A stretch of 64,000 nt of DNA from Tetracentron sinense (Eukaryota; Streptophyta; Magnoliopsida; Trochodendrales; Trochodendraceae): assembly GCA_015143295.1 (NCBI GenBank), contig CM026552.1, positions 60,134,944 to 60,198,943 of the forward strand, given 5' to 3'. A program made the position numbers and the translations under genes. This document shows, piece after piece, positions 1 through 10,588 of the stretch (its first letter is position 1; every line of letters begins with the position of its first letter). The notes below the pieces were generated by a model. It saw nothing but the letters and a program-made list of their open reading frames with translations. It was not told where the DNA came from and did no database searches.

Positions 1-311
1 TAGCAATTCTTGTTAATTAAAATTATTAATTATACAAAGTATCAAACTTCTCAAGATCGTCTCCCTATGATTAATCGCTTTCGAATGGTCTTGGGTCGTG
101 ATCTCCAAGTTCTCTTTCTTCTCCAATTAGATCTCCTTGCAAGGACCTTAGTGTTCCTCTCTTAGATCTCAAAAATTCCTAGAATGGCTCTCCTAATCCT
201 AGGTTCACGAAATAAGAAGTATTTATAGGGTTGGGAACCCTAAGGGAGTATTAAAAAGTTGGAATTTCATGAATTTTGAAAATCACCGTCTCAGTGATCG
301 ATCGGCCATAT
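1..311 (-). mobile_element. LTR fragment, left part (split by solo LTR)
   Basis: Resembles 52860-53090 (shared stretches such as ATCGCTTTCGAATG and TGATCTCCAAG) and carries a TATTTATA box at 220-227 in minus sense. GATCGATC palindromes sit upstream of it at 296-305. The sequence resumes at 3589 after the inserted solo LTR. Element family not fixed. Confidence 0.6.
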
Positions 312-1840
312 TGTAGAGCCCTTGATTTTTGCAAACACTGATCATGTGAGTGAATAATGCTTTGCACTAGCTGTGTTCAAGCGAAGGTCTTCTATGTGAT
401 CTTAGCATTTGGTTAATGTTAAGAGGAACACTTTTTTTGTGTAAAACATGTGATATGTGTTGTATGAGTTGATGATTGGGTGTGTTGTGAGCCTTAGGGG
501 TGAAAACCAAGTTCACATGCACTGTGAATAGTGCTGAGGGCACTAGTATTGGAAGGGCTATAGGCCTTCATTATAATTGGGTTTGGTTAATGAGAGTGAG
601 GGTTTTCACATAGCCTTACGGTGATGTGAGTTTAGTATATGAGCCAAGAGATGTGAGGTGTCTTTGAGAAAGCAACCAAAGAGTATAAAACATACTCTAA
701 GCGTTAAGTGAATAGTGCATATAGAGGTCAAGGCCTTTATGTATCTTATTGGGTGTTTCTCAGTGAAATGATGGTTTGATGTATGTGTGTTGGATTTCAA
801 AACAAAAATACCATAATGCTCTAGGTGTTAAATACGAAGGGTATGAAAATACCTTAAGTCTTGATGTGTTTTAGGTCTATACGGATCCGTTTAATGTTCA
901 TAAGGGTTGCCACTAAGAGAGGGTTACAACTAAGAGTAGAAGTACTCTAAGGGCTGTGAGCATTTAGGTGATCAAAGGAAGAGTATGAATGCATACTCTG
1001 GGTGTTTAGAGGGTTGAGAATTCACTTGCACTATCCAGTGAATAGTGTTGTGAATAGTGCTATGAATAGTATTTTTTAAGGCCTAAAACCTTGATGTAAT
1101 TATGGTTTTATGTTTGAAATGAAATAAGGGTTTTTATTTTTAATATAAGTGTTTTTAAGTATTATGAATGTGTTAAGATCTTGAGAGGGGTTTTCTTTTT
1201 GATTATAAGAGTGAAAACATAATTGGGACAAGTTCTAAGTTTGAAAAAAAAAAAGCCTAATCATAACCTCGACTTTAAGGAGCTCTAGTTTTGTGGCCGT
1301 TGATCGGAATCGAATGATTCTTGAACCATTAGAAAGGTATGGAAACCTTCTTTGAGATTCATGTTGATTATTTTTCCATATGTTTAGTCAAAGATAGGTT
1401 AAACGTTAGAATTCTGAAATCGGGTCTGCTAAAAAATCTGGGTTGTTGAAATCCATTCCAGACCAGTCAGCTTTAGAGCTCATTTAGGTAATTAAGAACT
1501 AAGAATTAGGATGTGTTCATTAGAGACAAAATTGTTCTCCTTTGAATGATGAGTTCAACGCAAGTTGAATCGCCTAAATCTGATAAACAAGTAAAAGTTA
1601 TGGTCAAAACATCAAGCGGGAAAAAACAAGGGGGTGCTGGTGAATTCCGGTTGATCGCCCCTCAAGGCTGGTCGACCGGTTGTCACCAAAAGCGCCATAA
1701 ATGGTTTTACAGTAGGGTGTTTGACTTGGCCGATCGACCGCCCCTCCTAGCCGGTCGACCGGGACCCCGAGATTTTACCCAGTTGGGTCATTTTCATCAT
1801 TTCATTAAGGGTAAGAAGGTCTTTTGACCTCCCCTTACTC

Positions 1841-1847
1841 TATAAAT
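1841..1847 (+). promoter_or_regulatory. TATA box of the solo LTR
   Basis: TATAAAT about 80 bases downstream of the last TCGA-centred palindrome, and followed by purine-rich leader-like sequence. Position fits the LTR promoter. Confidence 0.6.
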
Positions 1848-2734
1848 CTCCCAAATTCGTGGGTAAGAGTTTCATAAATCCTCAAGGCAGAAATTGAGAG
1901 AGTTTGGAAAGCGAGAAAGGGAGAAGCTAGGGCTTTTGACCAAGGGAACTTGGGTGATCCTTCCTCAAGCTTGGATCCTTTCTTCAAAGCTTGGATCTCA
2001 TCTTCTCAAGCCTCCTCCATCTTTTCTCCAATCCAAGAGGTAAGTGATCCTACTAACTAACCTTGATATGATGCAAATAATGAAATGCATGATTAAGAAT
2101 AGAAATTGTTAGTATACCCTTCTAGTTGGCCTAGTAACAACCTAGGTTTTCTTTAAAAACGAATGTTGGATTAAGCTTGCATATTTATTTTCTTGAATCT
2201 ACCATGTCTCCTAAAATTTATAGATTTATCTAAATGGTTATGAATGTGTGGGATGTATGGATGGTTGGAGGTGAAATTAGATGCATGGAGAATGTGATGG
2301 TTGTTGTATGATAGAAAATGAGGAAGGGCAATGTACACATAATGCACTTAAAGTGTTTGATGAAATGTTTGACTATGAAAATATGAGTTAAAAGTCTTAT
2401 AAAAATGTTGAATGCGATGTGTTTGATAAAATGCATGTATGGGATTTAAACCTAAGACTATGAAAGCATGATTTAAGGTCTTTCCATGAATGTCAAATTT
2501 ATATTATGCCTATATGTGTTCCCTTAAGATCTCCCATGTCTATAAAGATGCTTGCAATGTTATATGTTATTCCTTTAAGTATTTCTACGCCAATATGATG
2601 TACACCATTCACTATGCACAAACATGTATGCATGATCGAGGTTTTCTCATAAGCACTAGGAATGGAAACAAATAAGTGAAACTCATAAAGAAATACAAGT
2701 ACGATCTCATATGCATTAATCGTGTCAATACGGT

Positions 2735-2990
2735 TGGTCAAGGATGTTGGTAGCCCAAGATAGTTGAGGTGCTGACATCTTGCTCAGAAGCTAAGATGTA
2801 AGAAATTCTCATACGTTGAAGGATTGTCGAGGAGGTTGGCAGCCCAAGGTTTTACACGTGCTAACCTCTTACTCATAAGAAATCTTGAAAGGAAGTCTTA
2901 CAAGAAAGTCTCATAAGTTTGGTGGATTGTCAAGGAGGTTGGTAGACCAGGGTTTTATGGATACTAACCTCTTGCTCATAAGAAAGTCTC
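2735..2990 (+). repeat. Imperfect tandem repeats inside solo LTR
   Basis: Three diverged copies of a unit built on GGATTGTC(A/G)AGGAGGTTGG...CTAACCTCTTGCTCATAAG, roughly 80-100 bases each. Confidence 0.7.
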
Positions 2991-3218
2991 ATAAGAAAAC
3001 TCACAAGAACTCATACGGCTCATAAGAACTCATAAGGCTTATAAAAGGTGTTTTGTTTTCCACGAAAGATAAGATTTGATGAATGATTTTCTATATTGGT
3101 TTTAATTACGAATTTGAATTGTATTCTTCACGTACTCGCATGTGATATTATTGTTGTTATAACATTGTTAGCTAGTAGTATATAAATGCTGAGTATTCAA
3201 TGCTCAGTCATACATTTT

Positions 3219-3305
3219 ATGTCGGCGGGTCCATTTGACATTCACAACCCCGAGCCATGGGTTGAGGAGGAGTATGCAGAAGAAGAGGCAGCTATCCCAT
3301 TATAA
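3219..3305 (+). CDS. Small conserved LTR reading frame (28 codons)
   Basis: Reads MSAGPFDIHNPEPWVEEEYA and eight more residues to a TAA. The same frame, with PFD and PWVEEEY kept, occurs in the LTRs at 34743, 38319, 47869 and, without a start, 45204. The flanks are much less similar, hinting at coding constraint. Function unknown; translation is unproven. Confidence 0.45.
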   Translation: MSAGPFDIHNPEPWVEEEYAEEEAAIPL

Positions 3306-3588
3306 CCTCAGGAGGATAGTGATCTAGATAGGTGGCCCTATCTAGACTATTGTTGAGTGGAGTGATAGTGAGATATAATTTGTATTTTGATAGGTGGGCA
3401 TATACACCTTTACTTTTGTTATGTATGTACAAACTTGGAATATTGTCTTATATGTTAAAGAAATTTTTTGTTTACGCTTCAGCTATTTCATGCCTTGGTA
3501 TTCTTGTACAGGATGGTTTGTAAGGCAGGTTAGTCACGCACAAATTCCCGCCTAACTCCTAGGGTGGAATTTGGGGCACGACACATAT

Positions 3589-4080
3589 TGTGCCGATCGA
3601 TCAGCGTTGGTGATGCTAATTGATCAATGCCTCCGCATAATTTTTTTTTTAAGTCTTTTGCTAATTTTTTGATGGCTTCGTTTTCATGCAATTAGATCAT
3701 AAAAAAGAGCTAGATGAGCAAGATAGGGTTTCTACTTCTAAACATTCCACATTAATTTCATAAAAACAAATGCATTAAAATTTGACACATATTTCTAGGA
3801 AATTCATATAAATAGCACGAGTGCCAAAGAAATAAATTCGGGTGGGAGAGAAGGGAAGGGATGAAATGATGTGAGAATGAGAGATTGATTGCGACTTGGG
3901 AGAGAGATAGGGGAATGATGAAATGACGAATCTATCCTTGCAAAATTGCCTTTACAAACTTTGTTTTGCACCCTTTATATTCATTTCATTAAAGATATTT
4001 TAGGTATTATATTTTCAATCAACGTTTTGAACACCCAGCCATCCTCTTTATAATAGTAAAGATAAAGACATATGTTCGAC
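3589..4080. other. Continuation of split LTR fragment, then unassigned
   Basis: Resumes after the CATAT duplication with CCGATCGATC, a poly-T run and sequence like the Athila-type LTR around 58340-58390. No coding feature seen. Confidence 0.4.
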
Positions 4081-5130
4081 TTAGACTGGACCATGGAAAC
4101 TCATCTTCTCTATTTCTTGGAGTTTTTGTAAATATGATCAGAGATTTCTGGAGTCTCAAAACTCTAAACCAGAGTCCTCCGTTTATGGACTTTGAAGTTC
4201 AAGGAAGAAGTTGAAGCTCTAGATCCATAACCCATTTTAGTGATTGTCTAGGATTGATCCAGATCCATGGGTGTTTGGAAATGGATTTTGGTCAAGCTTC
4301 GAACGAAGTTGCAGAATGCATTCGGGCGTTTTCATCGTCCATCGTAGAATAGTCCTCATGTGGATCGTTTGATTGCCCTATCTATAATTCAGATCAGGTA
4401 GAATAATAAATTTTTCCTATGGATAGATTCATCTTGGTGACCATTTGATCTCAAGTGAAAACCTACCATATCCACATGATGGATCCTACAAAGACCATCT
4501 ACACCCAAACATGGTATCTTGTGGATTGGATTAACTTGGACATGCCTAAACTCAAAACCAAACAGAGTTGGAACATGATAAAATCATATTAATAATAATA
4601 TTGTGAACAAACAGATTTGGAATAGGTTAATGGGATTAACTATAAATCTGTAACCAAACAAAATAATAACAAAATTGATAATGACCAAACCAGAAACAGA
4701 TTCTATGCAAGCTTGATTCTAGTCAAAACCAAAATCTGTAACTAAGAGCAGACCTAATCTGGAATTGGTTAGAACCATGATTAGACTTGAGGGATAAAAT
4801 GGTAGTTTTAGAAATTAACCAAAAAAATCTGATACTTTGTCCATATAGGCAGTGGGACTTCAGAACATTTGGATAATTGGCAAATCATAATAAAATTATT
4901 ATTTATATGTAAATTTAATTTTAAAGGGCATCCTGAAGGAAGATTAGTACCCCTTCTCCTACCGAGTAATGCAAACTTGTACAGAAGATCCGAGAGAGTC
5001 GAACTGAGTTGTATACCGGAGATAGTGTTGTTATGTCCTTTGCACATAGGAGGCTTTGACTATCTTAAAGAAAGATTCAATCGTAGCACCTCTCAGTGAA
5101 GCGCGCTTTTCAATTATAATTAATTTGTTA
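4081..5130. other. Unassigned intergenic sequence
   Basis: AT-rich, no recognisable domain, only short open frames without family resemblance (for example 4869-5099). No clear repeat structure seen. Confidence 0.5.
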
Positions 5131-5132
5131 CA

Positions 5133-5672
5133 ATGGCACGAGATCATGTTTGGTTTGGCCGCATCTTTCGAAAGTATGACAGTGTAGCTGTGCATGCAAT
5201 CGCTGGAGCTAAAGATGGTGGATCTGTTTTAGTGTTGGAATTGCTTGCTGTTCGAAGAGGGCTGGAGGAAGCTTCTAGACTGAGCTTCAGGTGATCAATT
5301 CAGATCGAGTGAGACTCCTTGTGGGGTGTTAAATGTGTGAGAAATGAATGCCCTCGGCCGTGGCGCCATTAGTGCGATCTGGCTGAGATAGATAGGTTAA
5401 GATCCACCTTGCAAGTAGCTAATATTAGAGACATCTTTCGTGAGGCAAACAAAGCAGAAAATACTTTGGCAAAATTGTGTTATTCTAGAACTGAGAGGAA
5501 GTTTGAGAGCATTGAGTTCCCTTTGCATTTAGCAAAAATTGTGCATGATGATGCTAGAGGACGGAAGTTCCTAAGAGTGTAATCTGGTTGGTTGGTTTAT
5601 ATATTCTGATCAGGGTCTGCCTAACCCCGGCTTTCCACCCCTGAAAATAATAATAATAATAATAATAATTAA
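5133..5672 (+). pseudogene. LINE 3' end: RNase H-like domain remnant with AAT tail
   Basis: Frames read ARDHVWFGRIFRKYD, VLELLAVRRGLEEASRL and, after stops and shifts, REANKAENTLAKL, matching the RNase H-like C-terminal domain of plant LINEs (ELxAxRxGL and REANxxADxLA are family signatures). The segment ends in an AAT repeat at 5646-5670, typical of a LINE 3' tail. Confidence 0.75.
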
Positions 5673-5969
5673 TTGACTAAATTGCTTGATTAATTATTTG
5701 TCGGTATTGCTAAGTGGTTATGTGTGCATGAATTTAGCTACGCAACATTCCCCACAACGAGTCTTCCAATCAAGTATTCCCCACTTCTCTCAAACATCTC
5801 GTCAAGTAAATAAGTTGAACCGAGTTTAGCTCGAGCTTTAGGCCTTTTTCACAAGCTGAGTTCAAACAAGGATGAGAAAGCTCAAGTCAAGTGCGAACAC
5901 ATATATAGGTTGACGAATCGAGCCTGGACATCTCACTACTTGACTCGGCTTGGGATCACCCTAGTTATT

Positions 5970-6270
5970 GGTTCCCCTTGAATGGATGACGTTTCCAATG
6001 CTTATATATTTTGCTTCAGATGGATGATATTCCTGATGGTAGTATACATCCTCATTTGGATGACTTTCCTAAGGTCTCTCAGATGGATGATTTTCCTGAC
6101 TCCTGAGAGTTGTGTAAAATCCTCAATGGATGACTTTCCTGAGAATTGTGTAAATTCTCATATGGATGGTTTTCTTGAGGTCCTCATATGGATGACTTTC
6201 TTGAGGTGCAAAGCCCTTGGTACTACCAAAGCCATCTTGTGTTGTGTAAATTCCTAATTGGATGAATTAT
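5970..6270 (+). repeat. Degenerate tandem repeat around TGGATGACTTTCCTGAG
   Basis: At least eight copies of TGGATGA(C/T)(T/G)(T/A)TTCCT spaced roughly 20-45 bases apart. A short open frame at 5982-6257 is a by-product of the repeat, not a gene. Confidence 0.75.
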
Positions 6271-7045
6271 TTACCCAAGGCAGGAGGTGTCTTCATCCTG
6301 CATCTAGATCCACCTAGTGGACAGGCTTACCCAAGGTGTATGACCCACCTTGGTAGATCTTTCTTTATGTTCCTGGGGGGTATATTGGTTGTTGTGGTTT
6401 GGAGGGTACGAGAAGAGATTTGTTAGTTGTTGAACCGACTTAGTGTTCTTACTAAGTTACTATACTAACATGAGGAATATGCTTTCTAAGGCGCGAGGTC
6501 ATGATAACATGGCAAGATTGATATAAAGTCTTATTGGTTCCAAATTCTAACTAACTTTGCCCAACTATCAGATCTCAAAAGACCTATAAATAAGGGGGTG
6601 ACCCCTCTCGGCATCCTTCTTAAAGAGGAGTGTCAACATGAAATTTTACACCATTCTAAATTAGAAAAAAAAAATTAAAGATGAATAATGAAAAATGACC
6701 AAAACAAGAGTCTGTCACCTATTTGATTCTAAGGAAAAATAGGAATCCTAAATGATCGAGAAGGTGTTAGGCATCCCTAGACTCTCATTAAAGAAGGTTG
6801 TCTACTCTTTAAATCCAAATTAAACAAGTGAAAACCAATAATGCAATTTATTAATTTTATTCTCATGCTAAATTAAAAATCATGCTAAACATGAAATCAT
6901 GCTCAAAATAGCAACAAACAAATTTGGAAACATGCTAAGATAATCATTATTCCCCCATCAACATGATCATGCTAAATTCAGAAAAATTAACAAAAATTGC
7001 AATTAAATAACAAAAGAAAACTAACATAATTTCTAACCTAGGGGA
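6271..7045. other. Unassigned repeat-like sequence
   Basis: Contains CTATAAATAAGGGGG near 6583 and GGTGTTAGGCATCCC near 6762, which look like parts of an old LTR, but I could not delimit an element. No gene. Confidence 0.4.
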
Positions 7046-7480
7046 CACTACAAGAAATTAACCGATTAGTGACGGAAAATTTCCGTCACTAATGCTCAAT
7101 TATCCAACGCTATTATTAGTAGGGACGGAAATCTATCTGTCGCTAAACTGTTACTAATGCAACCGTGGCTAAAGGTTAATAGAGACGGAAATATCCTTTC
7201 GTCACTAAGTAGTAACGATAAGTTTTTGTTACTAATGATGACAATTTAAACTTCGGATTTAGTGACGGAAAGGTAAATTGGACGAAAATATTTCCATCAC
7301 TAATTAGTGACGGAAATGTTTCCGTCTCTAATTTGAATTAGAGACAGAATTGTTTTCATCTCTAATAACTATATATGATGGAAATGTTTCCGTCACTATT
7401 GATCAACTCTGACGGTTAGTTTTCCTTCTCTAATGAGAGTCCCTTATTAGCGACGAATAATTTTCCGTCGCTAATGTCTT
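7046..7480 (+). mobile_element. CACTA transposon terminus with subterminal repeats
   Basis: Begins CACTACAAGAAAT, the terminal motif of plant CACTA (En/Spm) elements. It is followed by many direct and inverted copies of TTAGTGACGGAAA and TTTCCGTCACTAA, the usual transposase-binding subterminal array. The opposite terminus was not found, so it is a truncated or decayed end. Confidence 0.8.
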
Positions 7481-7857
7481 TTTTTTAAAAAGAAACTTGC
7501 ACCTATAAACCTGTATCAAGACATTTCATCCAATGCAATTTCATATTCATTCATATCATTCACATACAAGACATCCATTTCATTCCATTACGAAACCCAA
7601 AAGAGGGTTGTTTATGTATCCATCTTAATGAAATCAAGGCACACTTAGTTCCAATAAGTACGTTAATTCAAGATATTTTTTTTAAGGGTTTTATGTTTTC
7701 TAAATTTTTTTAGTATTTTTTTTAAATGACCTGAACAATTTAAGCTCATGTGGGGATGAAACATGAGAATTTTGGAAAGTTAGCCTAAACCTAGGGTATG
7801 TCATCACACTCAAGCAAGTGTATAAACTATGATCAACAATCCAAGCTTTAAAATTAT

Positions 7858-7912
7858 GAAAGCCTAAGATAATCTGGATCATTGAAAGCCTAAGATAATC
7901 TGGATCATTAAC
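7858..7912. repeat. 26-27 bp direct tandem duplication
   Basis: AAGCCTAAGATAATCTGG occurs twice in direct succession, identical over the full unit. Confidence 0.85.
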
Positions 7913-7946
7913 CCTATTTTGGCCTTGAGCAGTGATAGGCATACCT

Positions 7947-8089
7947 GGGAAATGGATTTCAAAATCCAAGGCTGGACCTCATTGGTTCATGCCCCCCTTC
8001 TTAAATATCCAATACAATTGCACAGTTGGTGGGTATTTAAGAGGGGGGCATGGACCAATGAGGTCCAGCCTTGGATTTTACAATTTCCC
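7947..8089. mobile_element. Foldback element (small hairpin MITE) 1
   Basis: The left arm, which contains CCAAGGCTGGACCTCATTGG, is matched in reverse complement by the right arm around a loop near 8010-8030. Arms of about 60 bases, well conserved. Confidence 0.8.
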
Positions 8090-8158
8090 GTTGTCCTATA
8101 ATCTCCATAAAGATCAGACTTTGGAGTCATAAATGGCCTTTATTCTCCGTAACACTAC

Positions 8159-8455
8159 CTTCAAAATCTGGGTTTAAAAACCCCATCACAGTCCTCAAAA
8201 ATTGGGTCTAGCAACCCCATTAAGAGTCTTCAAAAACTGGGCTTAGCAACCCCCCACGTGCAGCCTGGTTTTAGGCTTAAAAGGTCTGAGTTTTGAAACT
8301 CTTAAAAAATCTAGGTTTTATGCTTAGAAGAGCTTTAAAAATTCTGAGCTTCTACAACCCCTGTGCGATCCAGATTTAGGCTTGAAAAGCAGATAACTAC
8401 TACAGCCCCTGCGCAATCCAGATTTAGGCTTGAAAGCAAATAACTACTAAAGGAA
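8159..8455. repeat. Degenerate tandem repeats (GGGTTTAGCAACCCC type)
   Basis: Repeated units of CTTCAAAAACTGGGCTTAG...AACCCC, then two close copies of CAATCCAGATTTAGGCTTG. Confidence 0.6.
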
Positions 8456-8787
8456 GACAGTTAACGTACCTGGGGGGTTCCCATTTTATAACGGAATGGC
8501 CGGTCCTCGCCGGTCCTCATTGGTCCATGCCCAAATTTTAAATACTTACCTACTGTTGTTAGTATATACTCACCCCTCCTAAGATTAAGCAATCCAACCA
8601 TGATTTTTCAAAAAAAAAAAAATCTTAGTTTTAATTTAGTTAAACTTAACCAGGGTTAAAGGGGTGTTAAAAGGGACACGAGGACAGGGGTAAGATCTGA
8701 AATGGACCATGGGTTCGCGAAGCACTGCTCATAACTAAACTGAGCTTAAACAGCCCCTGTAACATCTAGAAATGGGCTTTAAATTAA

Positions 8788-8914
8788 GGAAAATAGTTAA
8801 CGTTCCCATGAAATCCATTTTGAAATCTAAGGCACTTAGGGGGGGGGGGGCATCCACCAATGAGGTGGTGCCTTAGATTTGGAAATGGATTTCAAGGGTA
8901 CGTTAACTATTTCC
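8788..8914. mobile_element. Foldback element 2 with G-run loop
   Basis: Arms GGAAAATAGTTAACGTTCCC and the matching end near 8890-8914 are inverted, as are the inner AATCTAAGGCAC segments. A run of about 12 G sits in the loop at 8830-8841. Inner parts resemble foldback element 1. Confidence 0.8.
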
Positions 8915-10258
8915 CAATTCAATTCCCACAAGGAAACCCCAAAAGATAAAACACAGAAATAGAATATGAGACAAATTGGAGGCATCTTGATTCAAATTTT
9001 TTTTTCTTACACGGGAGTCACAGGATCATCTTGTTGTGCTGAAACGCAATAATTGGATCGGCAAAAATGTAAATTAATAGCCAGAAAGAAAATGGAAAAA
9101 AGATAGAATACCTCAAAAATGCAAATTAATAACGAAAAAATAATAATAGAAAAAGATTGAAAAGATAGAATACCACAAAAGATAAGATAACCAATGGCTA
9201 CGTCCGAGATCAAAAACAATCCGAAAAAATTTCACTACAATGGAGAATATTACTAAAGAGTGGAACAACAAGAAGAAAACCCAAAGCTTTAACAAAGGTC
9301 ACACAAACCTTCTTTGTTCTCGCTAAACAAACCTTAAATCAAATATTAACTTATATTGGAAACAAAATCTTATATATTCAAAATAAGAGTTTCCCAAAAG
9401 AACAGATTTAATTCACTGTTTCTCGCTCAAGCCAACTGAGACTTGCTCAAGCGAGTTGGCTATGGGTTTGCACTGAATTGCTCAAGCAGAACCCCACCAC
9501 TACTAGAATTCCACATTCACTCAAGCAAACACAACCTCGCTTGAGCAAAATTCCCAAAAATTCTAGCCAAAAGTAAATACATCGATCAGGAATCCTGGAC
9601 AATGTAAATATTGGGCAAGCTTTGAATTGGCCACAAATCAAAATTATCTGAGTTCTGACAATATTTGTCATGCATACTGCATATGGGATATCAAAATAAT
9701 TCTGTTCTTAGTTTTGACCCCTGCCCTTAAACAGTGCATCTCAATAATTGCAACTAACAAGTCTTTTAAGAGAACTAAAAGTACCAGCGACTGAATTCTA
9801 CATGGTTAAGGAAATTTTCCACAGAAAATCTAAGTTGAGAGTGAATCAATTGATTAAATTGTTAGTAGCATGGATGCGTATCAGAATTGTCCTTTATATT
9901 CCCAGCTATTCTGTGTAGATGTGAGACCCTTGTTCTATCATTTGCAACATACACCATGCCAAAAAAAAAAATTAAAATATAAGGTATTTAATGGGAAAAA
10001 AAAACATAAGCTGGAATGTTCAGCACAGAAGGGTGAAATTAAGGACGACCATAGGTTAGAAGACCTTGCTTAGGCCAACGGCCAAATCAAAAGACAAAAA
10101 AAAAGTGACAATATTGCAATTATAAGCTCATGCTTGGGAGAAAACCTCAACTGGTGACAATTCTGTCAATCATAAGAACTCGGTGTGAGTTCTGAGAAAC
10201 CTGCCATACGAATAGCTTATTTCATGACACCTAAGTCATGATGATAACGATTGGGCCT
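8915..10258. other. MMT downstream region
   Basis: AT-rich, with a partial internal duplication at 9065-9180 (AAGATAGAATACC twice) and A-runs near 9960-10000. No second gene recognised. Confidence 0.5.
9400..9560. repeat. LTR-like fragment with GCTCAAGCGAG motifs
   Basis: Repeated GCTCAAGC/GCTTGAGC half-sites (9425, 9445, 9538) like those in some plant LTRs. Ends not found. Confidence 0.4.
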
Positions 10259-10588
10259 TTAGTCACTGACAACAGACTGTTGAAACCTGACTATGCAATC
10301 CAATGCCCGTTCAAATTCGCCATCCTCTAAGGCAATTGTGAACCGACAGTAGCCAGGGAGTCCAGTCCACGAGCCACTGTTGATACATAGCCCAGTGGCC
10401 CTGAAAATGGCTTCCCTAATATTAGAGTTGTCGATCTTAGCTTCATAAGTATCGACATTAGTGGCAGCACCTCCATCTTTAGATGAGCCCTTGAGCTTCA
10501 AGATTTTGCCAAGACAGGCAGATGGCTTTGCCACCATGGACACACCACCATAGCATTGAAGCACATCCCACCCACAGCTCTGGAGAGT
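10259..10588 (-). CDS. MMT: MMT exon 12 (residues 989-1097 and stop)
   Basis: 330 bases including the stop codon at 10259-10261. Encodes the C-terminal SCGWDVLQCYGGVSMVAKP and the strongly conserved INSGSWTGLPGYCRF. Acceptor AACAG. Confidence 0.95.
   Translation of the reverse strand, partial: TLQSCGWDVLQCYGGVSMVAKPSACLGKILKLKGSSKDGGAATNVDTYEAKIDNSNIREAIFRATGLCINSGSWTGLPGYCRFTIALEDGEFERALDCIVRFQQSVVSD

Larger units (their letters stand above)
312..3583 (+). mobile_element. Solo LTR, Tekay/Del-like variant, duplication CATAT
   Basis: Starts TGTAGAGCCC and ends GGGGCACGACA; CATAT flanks it at 307-311 and 3584-3588. It shares the subfamily order of the other Tekay-type LTRs here: a block with GCAAGTTGAATCG at about 1560, CCGGTCGACCGG at 1751-1762, a TATAAAT box at 1841-1847, long imperfect tandem repeats at 2735-2990, a CTGAG...CTCAG stem-loop near 3190-3206 and a small reading frame at 3219-3305. 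No internal retroelement domain is present, so it is a solo LTR. At 3272 bp it is longer than the others. Confidence 0.85.

Noticed and set aside
4869-5099. Opposed frames at 4808-5099 as a small gene
   Set aside because: No domain, no splice context, and adjacent to a LINE remnant; composition is AT-rich and unremarkable.
5982-6257. Frame encoding repeated WMTFLR/MDDF units
   Set aside because: A by-product of the degenerate tandem repeat; no start context, no domain, unit length not a multiple of three.
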